Both the position numbers and the translations under genes were made by a program. This document shows positions 41,411 through 48,711 of a DNA stretch of 64,000 nt, piece after piece. The DNA is from Bacillota bacterium (lineage in GTDB: Bacteria > Bacillota > Clostridia > Christensenellales > Aristaeellaceae). Every line of letters begins with the position of its first letter. Position 1 is the first letter of the stretch. The stretch is taken from positions 5,663 to 69,662 of the forward strand of contig JAEVYX010000035.1 of NCBI GenBank assembly GCA_023392515.1, read 5' to 3'. The notes under the pieces were generated by a model, which was not told where the DNA came from, searched no databases, and saw nothing but the letters and a program-made list of their open reading frames with translations.

Positions 41411-42201
41411 ATGCCCACCCCGTCAAACCGGATTCGCAGCCGGGCGTACATGGTCTTGTTTACAGCATACATAAAACCGCACCATAGCAAAAGGGTGAAT
41501 ATACCCGGCATGGCTTCTTCCCCATTTCGATTGAGGAGCAGCATGCAGGGCAGGTAGGTCGCATGGTAAAAGGGCAGAAGCTTCATCAGCAAAAGCGCCG
41601 GGGGCGGCAAAAGGGCCAGGGGAACCAAGGTGCCGCTTGCAAAGGCCAGCAGGTTGCTTTTGATCATCAGAAAAAGGCTGATGTCCTGATAGCGAAAGGC
41701 CAAAGTGCTCAGGAAAAAGTGGAACTGGATTGAAAACACGCCACCCAAAAGGATTAGAAGAAGGGCGGATGCCAATTGCCAGGCGGAAGGCGTAAGCGCC
41801 AGGCGAATTTGAAAAAGAACACACCATACGGCTCCTGAGGCAACGCTTAAGAGCAGCGTGAACCCGGAAGCGCCCAGGCTTTGCGCAAAAAACACCTTTT
41901 GGACACCTGCCGGAATCACCAGGGATTTGGCAAACGCCCCGTCGCGTATCTGCGCGCTCATTTCCTCCGCCTGGCGGCCGGCGGTATCCAATTGTGCCAA
42001 AAAGGATTGCAAAAGGTAATAGGTGAGCATCGCGTCATAGGTAAAGCCTGAAATGGTTTCCCTGCCCCGAAAAAGAACGGACCAGAGGAGGTGGGCAAAC
42101 AAAACCCGGCTCAGGCTGGCTGACGCCTGCATCAGGGCATCGAACCGGTAGGCGGTCCGGCGCAAGAAAGCGGCTCTTGCAAATTCCCAATACTTTTTCA
42201 T
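41407..42201 (-). CDS. ABC-2 type permease (DUF990-like), subunit 1
   Basis: A 264-residue membrane protein with about six helices, overlapping the ATPase gene at its start and the second permease gene at its end by 4 bases each, so translation of the three is coupled. The start KKYWEFARAAFLRRTAYRFDAL and the segment AEEMSAQIRDGAFAKSLVIP near residue 82 fit the DUF990 family. It pairs with the ATPase at 42198. Relatives export unknown compounds; some Streptomyces relatives lie in antibiotic gene clusters, but nothing of that kind is visible here. Confidence 0.85.
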   Translation of the reverse strand: MKKYWEFARAAFLRRTAYRFDALMQASASLSRVLFAHLLWSVLFRGRETISGFTYDAMLTYYLLQSFLAQLDTAGRQAEEMSAQIRDGAFAKSLVIPAGVQKVFFAQSLGASGFTLLLSVASGAVWCVLFQIRLALTPSAWQLASALLLILLGGVFSIQFHFFLSTLAFRYQDISLFLMIKSNLLAFASGTLVPLALLPPPALLLMKLLPFYHATYLPCMLLLNRNGEEAMPGIFTLLLWCGFMYAVNKTMYARLRIRFDGVGI

Positions 42202-43184
42202 GCGCTCGCCCCCTTTTGCTCGGCATAAATACGGGCAGCCACGCTTGTAATATCCTCCTCCTCAATGGTCATATCCCGGATATCCCGGCCAGCAAGGAGC
42301 GTGTGCAAAATCGGCGTGGCCCTTTCCCGGTCAACAAGAAAAGAAACCTTGCCGGGGCTTTCCATAAGCGGTTGAACCCCGGCAGGGAGGGGTGGACAGG
42401 CGTCCCCATCATAGGCCAGGGTGATTTTCCTATGGGTGCGATACTTTTCAAACAGGGATTCCGTTTTCCCATCCCACAATTTTTCGCCGTTTCCAATGAC
42501 CACGCACCGCCCGCACAACTGCAGAATATCCTCCATATAGTGAGAGGTTAAAAGAATAGTGGTTCCCTTCTTTTCGTTGACTTCTTTCAAAAAGCGGCGG
42601 ATTTGCCCCTGGGCTACCGCATCCAGCCCGATGGTCGGCTCATCCAGGAAAAGAAGCTTCGGGCTGTGCAGCAGCGCCACAATCAATTCCATTTTCATCC
42701 GCTCGCCCAGGGAAAGCGTGCGCACCTGCACATGCATCAAATTTTCCACCTCAAACAGGCGGATGAACTCCCGCACGTTCTCCCGGTACACATTTTCCGG
42801 TATTCCGTACAGCGCCTGAAAAAGGCGGAAGGTATCAGCCGGGGTCAGTTCAAAGAAAAGCTGGCTTTTTTGCCCCATAACCAGGGCATATTGGGATTTG
42901 AAATCCGATTCCAGCCGGTTGGGGGTATGGGCAAGCACGGAAAGCTCGCCGCCTGTTGGCGCAATAATGCCGCAAAGCAGTTTGACCAGCGTGGTTTTCC
43001 CGGCCCCGTTTGGCCCAATCAGCCCTACAAATTCGCCTTGGTTCACGGACAGGTCGAAGTCATGCAGCGCCGTTTTTTGTACCCAGGTGCGGCGGAAAAT
43101 CCCCTTCAGGCTTCCCGCAAGCCCCGGCTCCTTCTCAATCCTGCAGTAGGTTTTGGTAAGCTTTTTTGCTTCTATCACTTGCAT
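42198..43184 (-). CDS. ABC transporter ATP-binding protein, COG4586 group
   Basis: A 328-residue ATPase with Walker A GLIGPNGAGKTTLVKLLCG near residue 55, signature TLSLGERMKMELIVAL near 158, Walker B LLFLDEPTIGLDAVAQGQ near 176, and a C-terminal regulatory extension of about 90 residues (VSFLVDRERATPILHTLLAG). The group is defined by the insertion near the N-terminus (EPGLAGSLKGIFRRTWVQKTAL) before the Walker A. It lies within the mutS2 operon, overlapping that gene by 10 bases, and supplies energy for the two permeases that follow. Confidence 0.9.
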   Translation of the reverse strand: MQVIEAKKLTKTYCRIEKEPGLAGSLKGIFRRTWVQKTALHDFDLSVNQGEFVGLIGPNGAGKTTLVKLLCGIIAPTGGELSVLAHTPNRLESDFKSQYALVMGQKSQLFFELTPADTFRLFQALYGIPENVYRENVREFIRLFEVENLMHVQVRTLSLGERMKMELIVALLHSPKLLFLDEPTIGLDAVAQGQIRRFLKEVNEKKGTTILLTSHYMEDILQLCGRCVVIGNGEKLWDGKTESLFEKYRTHRKITLAYDGDACPPLPAGVQPLMESPGKVSFLVDRERATPILHTLLAGRDIRDMTIEEEDITSVAARIYAEQKGASA

Positions 43185-45127
43185 GGGAATTCCGGCTCCT
43201 TTTCATAGGTGATCTGCAAATCCGGGCGGCAGCGTTTCCCCATTTTGTGGCGTGCCTTGCGGTTTTCTACGGAATCAAATACGATGGAGAAATCATATCC
43301 TTCCGGATACATGTTTTCCGCAGCCACGTGGCGCTTGAGCCGCTTGTGGGAAATGCGCTGCTTTTCGCCTTTGATCTGCACGCCAACCTCTCCCCGCTCG
43401 TTGGCGGGGGCATACACCAGGCCAAGCTCACGGCCGGGATAAACAAGAACGCTGTCGCCCAATTGGAACTGGGCGGCGTGGAGAGAGACCGGCTTGGGTT
43501 CGGTCTCTTTTTGAATGCGGGGTGCGGATGAGGCACCCAGGTTTACGGGAGCAATTGCATCCATAGGCAGGGGAGAAATAATTTGCGGGGCTTTTGCATG
43601 CTCCCCGCCATAAGCGGCCAATTCCGCGCGGCGAAGTATCCCCTCGGGAAAGCCCAGGCGCTTTAATATGTGCAGCGCGCAGCTTTCCCCCGCCTCGCCT
43701 ATTTCCAGGCGGTAAAGGGGTGCAAGGCTTTCCCTATCAAAAGCCATCCGGGCATTTTTAAGCCCGCTTGTGTGGGCGGCATATTCCTTTACCTCGGGGT
43801 AATGGGTGGTAGCCACAAAGAGGCACTTCTTTTCGCGAAGGACATCCAGCACGGCAATGGCAATGCCCATTCCTTCCACAGGATCAGTGCCGGAGCCCAG
43901 TTCATCCAGCAGCACCAGGCTTTCCTCATGGACGGACTTCAAAATAGAAAGCACACTGACCATGTGGGAGGAGAATGTGGAAAGGTTCTGGGCAATGCTC
44001 TGCCCATCCCCGATATCGCTTAGGTATGCGCCGTGCAGGCAAAGGCGGCTTCCCGCTTCCAGGGGCACATGCAAGCCGCTTTGGGCCATCATGGAAAGAA
44101 GGCCCACGGTTTTCAGCGCAACGGTCTTGCCCCCGGTGTTTGGCCCGGTAATGACAATACCCAGCGTATCGCCGCCCAATTCGAAATTCAGGGGTATGCA
44201 CTGATCTTTTTCGATCAGGGGATGGCGGCCGTTTCGAATGATGATCTGCCTTTGTGTTGTGATTTCCGGGGCGATGGCGCCCATCCCGGCGCTGAGTTTC
44301 CCCTTGGCAAAAGCGAAGTCCAAGGCCTCCAGGGTATCCCTGTCATTTTGCAGGGCAGGCAGACAATCCTGACACAAGGCAGTCAAGGTATACAGGATTT
44401 TGCGGACCTCGTTCTCCTCCTCCACCTGAAGGGTATTCAGCTCGCTTTGCATTTTTGTAACGGCGGCAGGCTCAATAAAGACGGTACCGCCCGAGGAGGA
44501 CAGGTCTACCACCGTGCCGGTCACCTGAGCCCGGTATTCGCGCTTTACAGGCAGCGTCAGCCTGCCGTTTCTTGTAGCCACAAAGCTATCCGAAAACCAG
44601 GCTTTGTTGTTTTGAAGCAGGCTGTTTAGCCTGGCCTTGATTTGACCGACGAGATGCTCCATTTTTCTGCGCACATCCCGAAGCGCCGACGAGGCACCGC
44701 TGTCCACCAGATCGCCCCGGATGCAGCGTTCAATTTCCTCGTTCAGGTCGGGCAAATCCACAAGGGCCCGGCCATATCCGGCCAGCTCCAGCCCCATATA
44801 TTCCCCGCGCTTCAAATAGTTTTTCACCCGCCGCACAGAAGACAGGAATTGGCTGACGGCCAGGAATTGGGACGGATGAAGCAGGCTCTCCGCTTTTAAA
44901 AGCGCAATGAGCTTATTGATCTCCTCCATGGAGCTTAGCGGCGGCGTGCCCAAAGCATCCAGGATTTTTCTGGCTTCGGTCGTGTTTTGAAGCCGTGCCC
45001 GGCATTCTTTTTCGCTGAGGGCCGGGGCAAGGGCCATCAGGCGCGCTCTTGCACCCTGGGAACAGGCCAATTGGCCCAGGATTTCCTTGATTTTGTCGAA
45101 TTCCAATATGATTTCCGATGGCTGCAT
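43175..45127 (-). CDS. mutS2: MutS2-like ATPase without Smr domain
   Basis: A 650-residue MutS-family protein. The core and lever (about 1-290, with SSSGGTVFIEPAAVTKMQSEL near 200) and ATPase (about 290-530: GPNTGGKTVALKTVG, DIGDGQSIAQNLSTFSSHM, VLLDELGSGTDPVEG, ATTHYPEVKEYA) are typical of MutS2. MutS2 acts on branched DNA or on stalled ribosomes. In B. subtilis it has 785 residues and ends with a KOW and an Smr endonuclease domain. Here a KOW-like piece (QLGDSVLVYPGRELGLVYAP) is followed by a short basic tail (SVENRKARHKMGKRCRPDL) with no Smr motif. Start at 45127 has GGAGGG 6 bases upstream. Confidence 0.85.
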   Translation of the reverse strand: MQPSEIILEFDKIKEILGQLACSQGARARLMALAPALSEKECRARLQNTTEARKILDALGTPPLSSMEEINKLIALLKAESLLHPSQFLAVSQFLSSVRRVKNYLKRGEYMGLELAGYGRALVDLPDLNEEIERCIRGDLVDSGASSALRDVRRKMEHLVGQIKARLNSLLQNNKAWFSDSFVATRNGRLTLPVKREYRAQVTGTVVDLSSSGGTVFIEPAAVTKMQSELNTLQVEEENEVRKILYTLTALCQDCLPALQNDRDTLEALDFAFAKGKLSAGMGAIAPEITTQRQIIIRNGRHPLIEKDQCIPLNFELGGDTLGIVITGPNTGGKTVALKTVGLLSMMAQSGLHVPLEAGSRLCLHGAYLSDIGDGQSIAQNLSTFSSHMVSVLSILKSVHEESLVLLDELGSGTDPVEGMGIAIAVLDVLREKKCLFVATTHYPEVKEYAAHTSGLKNARMAFDRESLAPLYRLEIGEAGESCALHILKRLGFPEGILRRAELAAYGGEHAKAPQIISPLPMDAIAPVNLGASSAPRIQKETEPKPVSLHAAQFQLGDSVLVYPGRELGLVYAPANERGEVGVQIKGEKQRISHKRLKRHVAAENMYPEGYDFSIVFDSVENRKARHKMGKRCRPDLQITYEKEPEFPCK

Positions 45128-45152
45128 GGGATTCCCTCCAAATTCAAACTCC

Positions 45153-45211
45153 AAAAAACAAACCGCAGGCGCACATCTGCCGCCCATAAAATGGGCAGAA
45201 TGCTCCTGCGG
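45153..45211 (-). terminator. Leader terminator of the mutS2-ABC operon
   Basis: CCTGCGG/CCGCAGG (45205-45211 with 45163-45169) encloses CTGC...GCAG and CCCAT/ATGGG pairings and is followed on the minus strand by TTTGTTTTTT. It lies about 26 bases before the start codon, within the leader, so it controls read-through into the operon. Confidence 0.75.
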
Positions 45212-45498
45212 GTACAAATTCCCCGATACAACAAACGGCAGATTACCGCTCTTATCCCCCTTTGAGAAATTTCCGGCAAACGGAAATTTTCCTTCAAGGC
45301 GATAAGGGCGAGCCCTCTGCCGCTTCTATCTTACGGGTATTTGTCAATCAAGCAGTCTGTTTCGGGCAGATGCGGGAAAGGTATGAAAACACAAGCAGGC
45401 TAAACCCGCTTCTTTTCACGCTTTCCCGGGATGATTTAATTTCGCATCCCGATAACAGACAAAACCGACATCAAAATACCAACCTTTTCTTCGATTCG
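45212..45498 (-). ncRNA. Structured leader of the mutS2 operon, riboswitch-like
   Basis: About 285 bases between the promoter and the leader terminator hold several nested stems: a GCGGCAGA/TCTGCCGT closing stem (45316-45323 with 45235-45242), CTTATC/GATAAG inside it and a 9-bp AAATTTCCG/CGGAAATTT hairpin. The 8-mer GCGGCAGA occurs again in the terminator (45176-45183), so the 45235-45242 strand can pair with either copy. That is the layout of a transcription-attenuation switch. I match it to no known class. Confidence 0.5.
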
Positions 45499-45503
45499 AA
45501 AAG

Positions 45504-45532
45504 AGTATATCAAAGGCCGACCGCCCTGTCAA
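45504..45532 (-). promoter_or_regulatory. Promoter of the mutS2-ABC operon
   Basis: TTGACA, 17 bases, TATACT on the minus strand, about 375 bases before mutS2. Confidence 0.8.
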
Positions 45533-45541
45533 TGCTTTTTC

Positions 45542-45697
45542 CTACAGGTCATCCGCATCCTGGTCCGGCTTGCCGCCGTCACGGGGGGTGCCGGTATAGC
45601 TGCCAAGGACATCGGTTGCTTCCGGTTCTTTCGCCATGCTGGACATCAATTGCATTTCCTTCTCCCGCTTACGGTTTTTCAGTTTTCCTTTATTCAT
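45542..45697 (-). CDS. Conserved small hypothetical protein, 51 residues
   Basis: A short hydrophilic protein starting with MNKGKLKNRKREKEMQLM, followed by an acidic tail with DVLGSYTGTPRDGG and PDQDADDL. The closing pattern is, from memory, found in small unannotated proteins of many Clostridia. It has a GGAGGG ribosome site 7 bases before the ATG, but that site lies in the 3' arm of a perfect 17-bp hairpin that also looks like the leuS terminator. It has no promoter of its own visible, so it likely depends on read-through from leuS. Function is unknown. Confidence 0.65.
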   Translation of the reverse strand: MNKGKLKNRKREKEMQLMSSMAKEPEATDVLGSYTGTPRDGGKPDQDADDL

Positions 45698-45699
45698 AA

Positions 45700-45741
45700 A
45701 AACGCCCTCCCTTTCCGGAAAGGATTTCCGGAAAGGGAGGG
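45700..45741 (-). terminator. Perfect 17-bp hairpin after leuS, covering the next ribosome site
   Basis: The 17-base arms 45705-45721 and 45725-45741 are fully complementary with a 3-base loop and are followed on the minus strand by CGTTTTT. It can act as the leuS terminator, and its 3' arm contains the GGAGGG site of the small gene that starts at 45697. Confidence 0.8.
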
Positions 45742-45767
45742 TTGTATTCCTGCATTTGGAAATTCGT

Positions 45768-48185
45768 TCAGCCTGCCACGATATTAAGCAGGCGGCCCGG
45801 CACGAAAATAAATTTGCGGATGGCTTTTCCCCCCAGCAGGGCTTGCACTTCCGGGTTTTCGGGCAAGGTTTTTTCAGCATCCTCCGCGGTCAGGTCGGCG
45901 GGGATCATAATCCGGCCCCGCACCTTGCCGTTGATCTGAATGGCGATTTCCACCTCGCTCAGCACCATTTCCTTTTCGCTGTATTCAGGCCAGGGCTGAT
46001 GATGCAGCGGCGCGCCGAACTTCTGCGCTTCCCAGATTTCCTCGCAGATGTGGGGTGCAACCGGGGACAGGAGGAGCAGCAGCGCTTTCAACTCGCCCCG
46101 CGTCACCTGCCCTTTGAGGTAGAAATCGTTCACAAGGCTCATCATGGCGGCGATAGCGGTGTTGAATTTCATTTTTTCGTAGTCTTCACCTACCTTTTTG
46201 ATGGTGGTGTGGACGGAAGCCTTCAGATCGGAGGAATAGCCTTCCCCCGGAATCATCATTTCCTGCAGACGCCAGACCCTGTCCAGGAACCTGCGGCAGC
46301 CTCTGGCCCCGTTGGTAGACCAGGGGATGGACTGGTCAAAGGCGCCCATGAACATTTCGTATACGCGGAAGGCATCGGCCCCCAATTCATTCACAATATC
46401 GTCTGGGTTGATCACGTTGCCCCGGGACTTGGACATTTTTCCCCCATCGGTACCCAGAATCATACCATGGCTGGTACGCTTCTGATAAGGCTCCTTGGAG
46501 GGGACAACCCCAATGTCATGCAGGAACAAATGCCAAAACCGGCTGTACAGCAAATGCAGCGTGGTATGCTCCATGCCGCCGTTGTACCAGTCGATGGGCA
46601 GCCAGTAGCGCATAGCCTCCCGGGCTGCCATTTCCTGATCGTTGTGGGGGTCGGTATAGCGCAAAAAGTACCAACTGGAACCCGCCCACTGGGGCATGGT
46701 ATCCGTTTCCCGCTTGGCCGGAGCGCCGCACTTGGGGCAGGGAACATTCACCCACTCCGTCATGGCGGAAAGCGGGCTCTCCCCACTGTCGGTGGGTTCG
46801 TAATTTTTCACATTGGGCAAAAGCACAGGCAGGTCTTTTACTGGTACAGGCACTGTGCCGCAGTGGGGGCAGTGGACGACAGGAATAGGTTCGCCCCAAT
46901 ACCGCTGGCGGCTGAACACCCAGTCCCGGAGCTTGAAATTCACCTTGCGCTGGCCCAAGCCCTGCTTTTCCAAAAACTCCGTAATGGATTTTTTGGCCTG
47001 CGCTACTGGCATGCCGTTCAAAAATCCGCTGTTGATCAAGTGCCCGTCCTGAATATCGGTATAAGCGGCTTCCTGCACATTCCCGCCGGAAACAACCTCT
47101 ACAATGGGCAGGTCAAACTTCTTGGCAAATTCCCAGTCCCGCTCGTCATGGGCGGGCACAGCCATGATGGCGCCTGTGCCATAGGTCATGAGCACATAAT
47201 CGGAAATCCAGATGGGGATTTCCTTCCCCGTCAGGGGATTCACGGCACGGATGCCCTGAATTGCCACGCCGGTTTTGTCCTTGCTGATTTCCGTGCGCTC
47301 AAAGTCCGACTTTTTGGCGGCCTGATTTTTGTACTCCATCAGGTCCGCATAGTTTTTGATTTGATCTTTCCACTTTTCAATGAGAGGATGCTCCGGAGAC
47401 AGCACCATGTAGGTAGCCCCAAAAAGCGTATCCGGCCTTGTGGTATATACCCGGATTTTATCCTGAACGCCGGAAAGGCTGAAATCAATCTCCGCACCCT
47501 CGGAGCGGCCGATCCAGTTGCGCTGCTGGGTCTTCACCTTTTCGATGAAATCCACATGATCCAGGCCGTCCAGCAATTTCTGCGCATACTTGGTAATGGC
47601 TAGCATCCACTGCTTTTTCACCTTGCGGACGACCTCGCCGCCGCAGCGCTCGCAGACGCCGTCCACCACTTCTTCGTTGGCCAGGCCGCACTTGCAGCTC
47701 ACGCACCAGTTGATGGGCATCTCTGCCTTGTAGGCCAGGCCATGCTCCAGCAATTGTAGGAAAATCCACTGGGTCCACTTGTAATAATCCGGGTCGGTGG
47801 TGTTCACTTCCCGGCTGTAATCAAAGGAAAAGCCCAGCCTTTTGAGCTGCTCCCGGAAATGGTCGATATTCTTTTGGGTAACATCTTTGGGATGCACCTT
47901 GTTCTTAATGGCATAGTTCTCCGTAGGCAGGCCAAAGGCATCCCATCCGATGGGATACAAAACGTTATACCCTTCCATCCGCCGCTTGCGGGCGATGATG
48001 TCCAACGCCGTGTTGGACCTGGGATGACCAACATGAAGCCCTGCCCCAGAGGGGTAAGGGAATTCAATCAGGCAGTAGTATTTGGGCTTGGTATAATCGC
48101 TCCCGGCCTGAAAGGCCTGCTGCTTTTCCCAAAGCTCCTGCCACTTTTTTTCAATAACTGCCGGATCATACACGGTCTGAACCAT
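45768..48185 (-). CDS. leuS: Leucyl-tRNA synthetase
   Basis: A class I synthetase of 805 residues that charges tRNA-Leu. Motifs: the HIGH equivalent in PSGAGLHVGHPRSN near residue 44, the CP1 editing domain near 220-415 (TTRPDTLFGATYMVLSPEHP and GTGAIMAVPAHDERDWEFA), the zinc-like segments CVSCKCGLANEEVVDGVCERC and CPKCGAPAKRETDTM, the KMSKS loop GGKMSKSRGNVINPDD near 578 and the C-terminal anticodon domain ending in RLLNIVAG. The start at 48185 follows AAGGAGG by 8 bases. It is controlled by a T-box leader, which senses uncharged tRNA. Confidence 0.97.
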   Translation of the reverse strand: MVQTVYDPAVIEKKWQELWEKQQAFQAGSDYTKPKYYCLIEFPYPSGAGLHVGHPRSNTALDIIARKRRMEGYNVLYPIGWDAFGLPTENYAIKNKVHPKDVTQKNIDHFREQLKRLGFSFDYSREVNTTDPDYYKWTQWIFLQLLEHGLAYKAEMPINWCVSCKCGLANEEVVDGVCERCGGEVVRKVKKQWMLAITKYAQKLLDGLDHVDFIEKVKTQQRNWIGRSEGAEIDFSLSGVQDKIRVYTTRPDTLFGATYMVLSPEHPLIEKWKDQIKNYADLMEYKNQAAKKSDFERTEISKDKTGVAIQGIRAVNPLTGKEIPIWISDYVLMTYGTGAIMAVPAHDERDWEFAKKFDLPIVEVVSGGNVQEAAYTDIQDGHLINSGFLNGMPVAQAKKSITEFLEKQGLGQRKVNFKLRDWVFSRQRYWGEPIPVVHCPHCGTVPVPVKDLPVLLPNVKNYEPTDSGESPLSAMTEWVNVPCPKCGAPAKRETDTMPQWAGSSWYFLRYTDPHNDQEMAAREAMRYWLPIDWYNGGMEHTTLHLLYSRFWHLFLHDIGVVPSKEPYQKRTSHGMILGTDGGKMSKSRGNVINPDDIVNELGADAFRVYEMFMGAFDQSIPWSTNGARGCRRFLDRVWRLQEMMIPGEGYSSDLKASVHTTIKKVGEDYEKMKFNTAIAAMMSLVNDFYLKGQVTRGELKALLLLLSPVAPHICEEIWEAQKFGAPLHHQPWPEYSEKEMVLSEVEIAIQINGKVRGRIMIPADLTAEDAEKTLPENPEVQALLGGKAIRKFIFVPGRLLNIVAG

Positions 48186-48210
48186 AAGGGATGCCTCCTT
48201 CACACTTAAA

Positions 48211-48252
48211 CAAAAAAATGCGCTCCGCCTTTGTCACAAAGACGAAACACAT
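48211..48252 (-). terminator. T-box terminator of leuS
   Basis: A 16-bp stem with several G-U pairs (48218-48233 with 48237-48252) followed on the minus strand by seven T residues. It is the off-state of the T-box. Confidence 0.8.
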
Positions 48253-48455
48253 GGGTTCCGCGGTACCACTTTGTTTGCCTAAAACCTATGGTAAACCACA
48301 GGCCGGCCACTTTGTGCGGGGTAACGGCCGCAGGCCGCCGGATTTACGGATGGCTCCGGGGCGAGCGGCCCACCCCCGCGCCTCCGCCCTTTCACCAGCC
48401 GGGCGGCTCTCTTGTGCGCAAGAGGAAGACATTCCCCATCATTGCCGTCAATTTG
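48253..48455 (-). ncRNA. T-box riboswitch of leuS
   Basis: The conserved T-box TGGTACCGCGG lies at 48258-48268 (minus strand), directly before the terminator stem. Upstream, AGAGAGCCG and GGTGAAAG fit the AG-bulge and distal loop of stem I. The specifier should be a leucine codon; a CTC in CCGCTCGCC is a candidate, but I could not fix it by eye. Uncharged tRNA-Leu would bind and prevent termination. Confidence 0.9.
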
Positions 48456-48461
48456 TTTCCC

Positions 48462-48490
48462 AGTATACCTCCAAACCCTTTGTTTGTAAA
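48462..48490 (-). promoter_or_regulatory. Promoter of the leuS T-box transcript
   Basis: TTTACA, 17 bases, TATACT on the minus strand, placed just before stem I. Confidence 0.75.
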
Positions 48491-48592
48491 GGGGTGAAGG
48501 CCTTCGGAATGGTTCAAAGTGTGCAATACGCTGCAGTGGAAACGCCTGGTTGTAAAAATTTTGAAACAGAGGGGGATAAGCGTTCCCTTTTC

Positions 48593-48621
48593 TTGTCAGA
48601 AGGAAATGCGTGTGGTACAAT
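48593..48621 (+). promoter_or_regulatory. Promoter of the CotH-like gene cluster
   Basis: TTGTCA, 17 bases, TACAAT, about 90 bases before the first CotH-like gene. It is divergent from the leuS promoter. Confidence 0.75.
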
Positions 48622-48711
48622 GCCAGCATTGAGAAACCCTGGAATTTCCCAGGTGGTGGCCCGGGAAAGCCGGTTTAAAAAGGGCTCCCGAAGGGAAGGA
48701 ATGATCGATTA

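Noticed and set aside
45212..45240. A T-box in the mutS2 leader
   Set aside because: TTTGTACCCGCAGG only loosely recalls TGGTACCGCG, and stem I elements (AGAGAG, GGTGAAAG) are missing.
45636..47603. A 655-codon open frame on the plus strand opposite leuS
   Set aside because: No family signal, no ribosome site, and it lies fully across the highly conserved synthetase.
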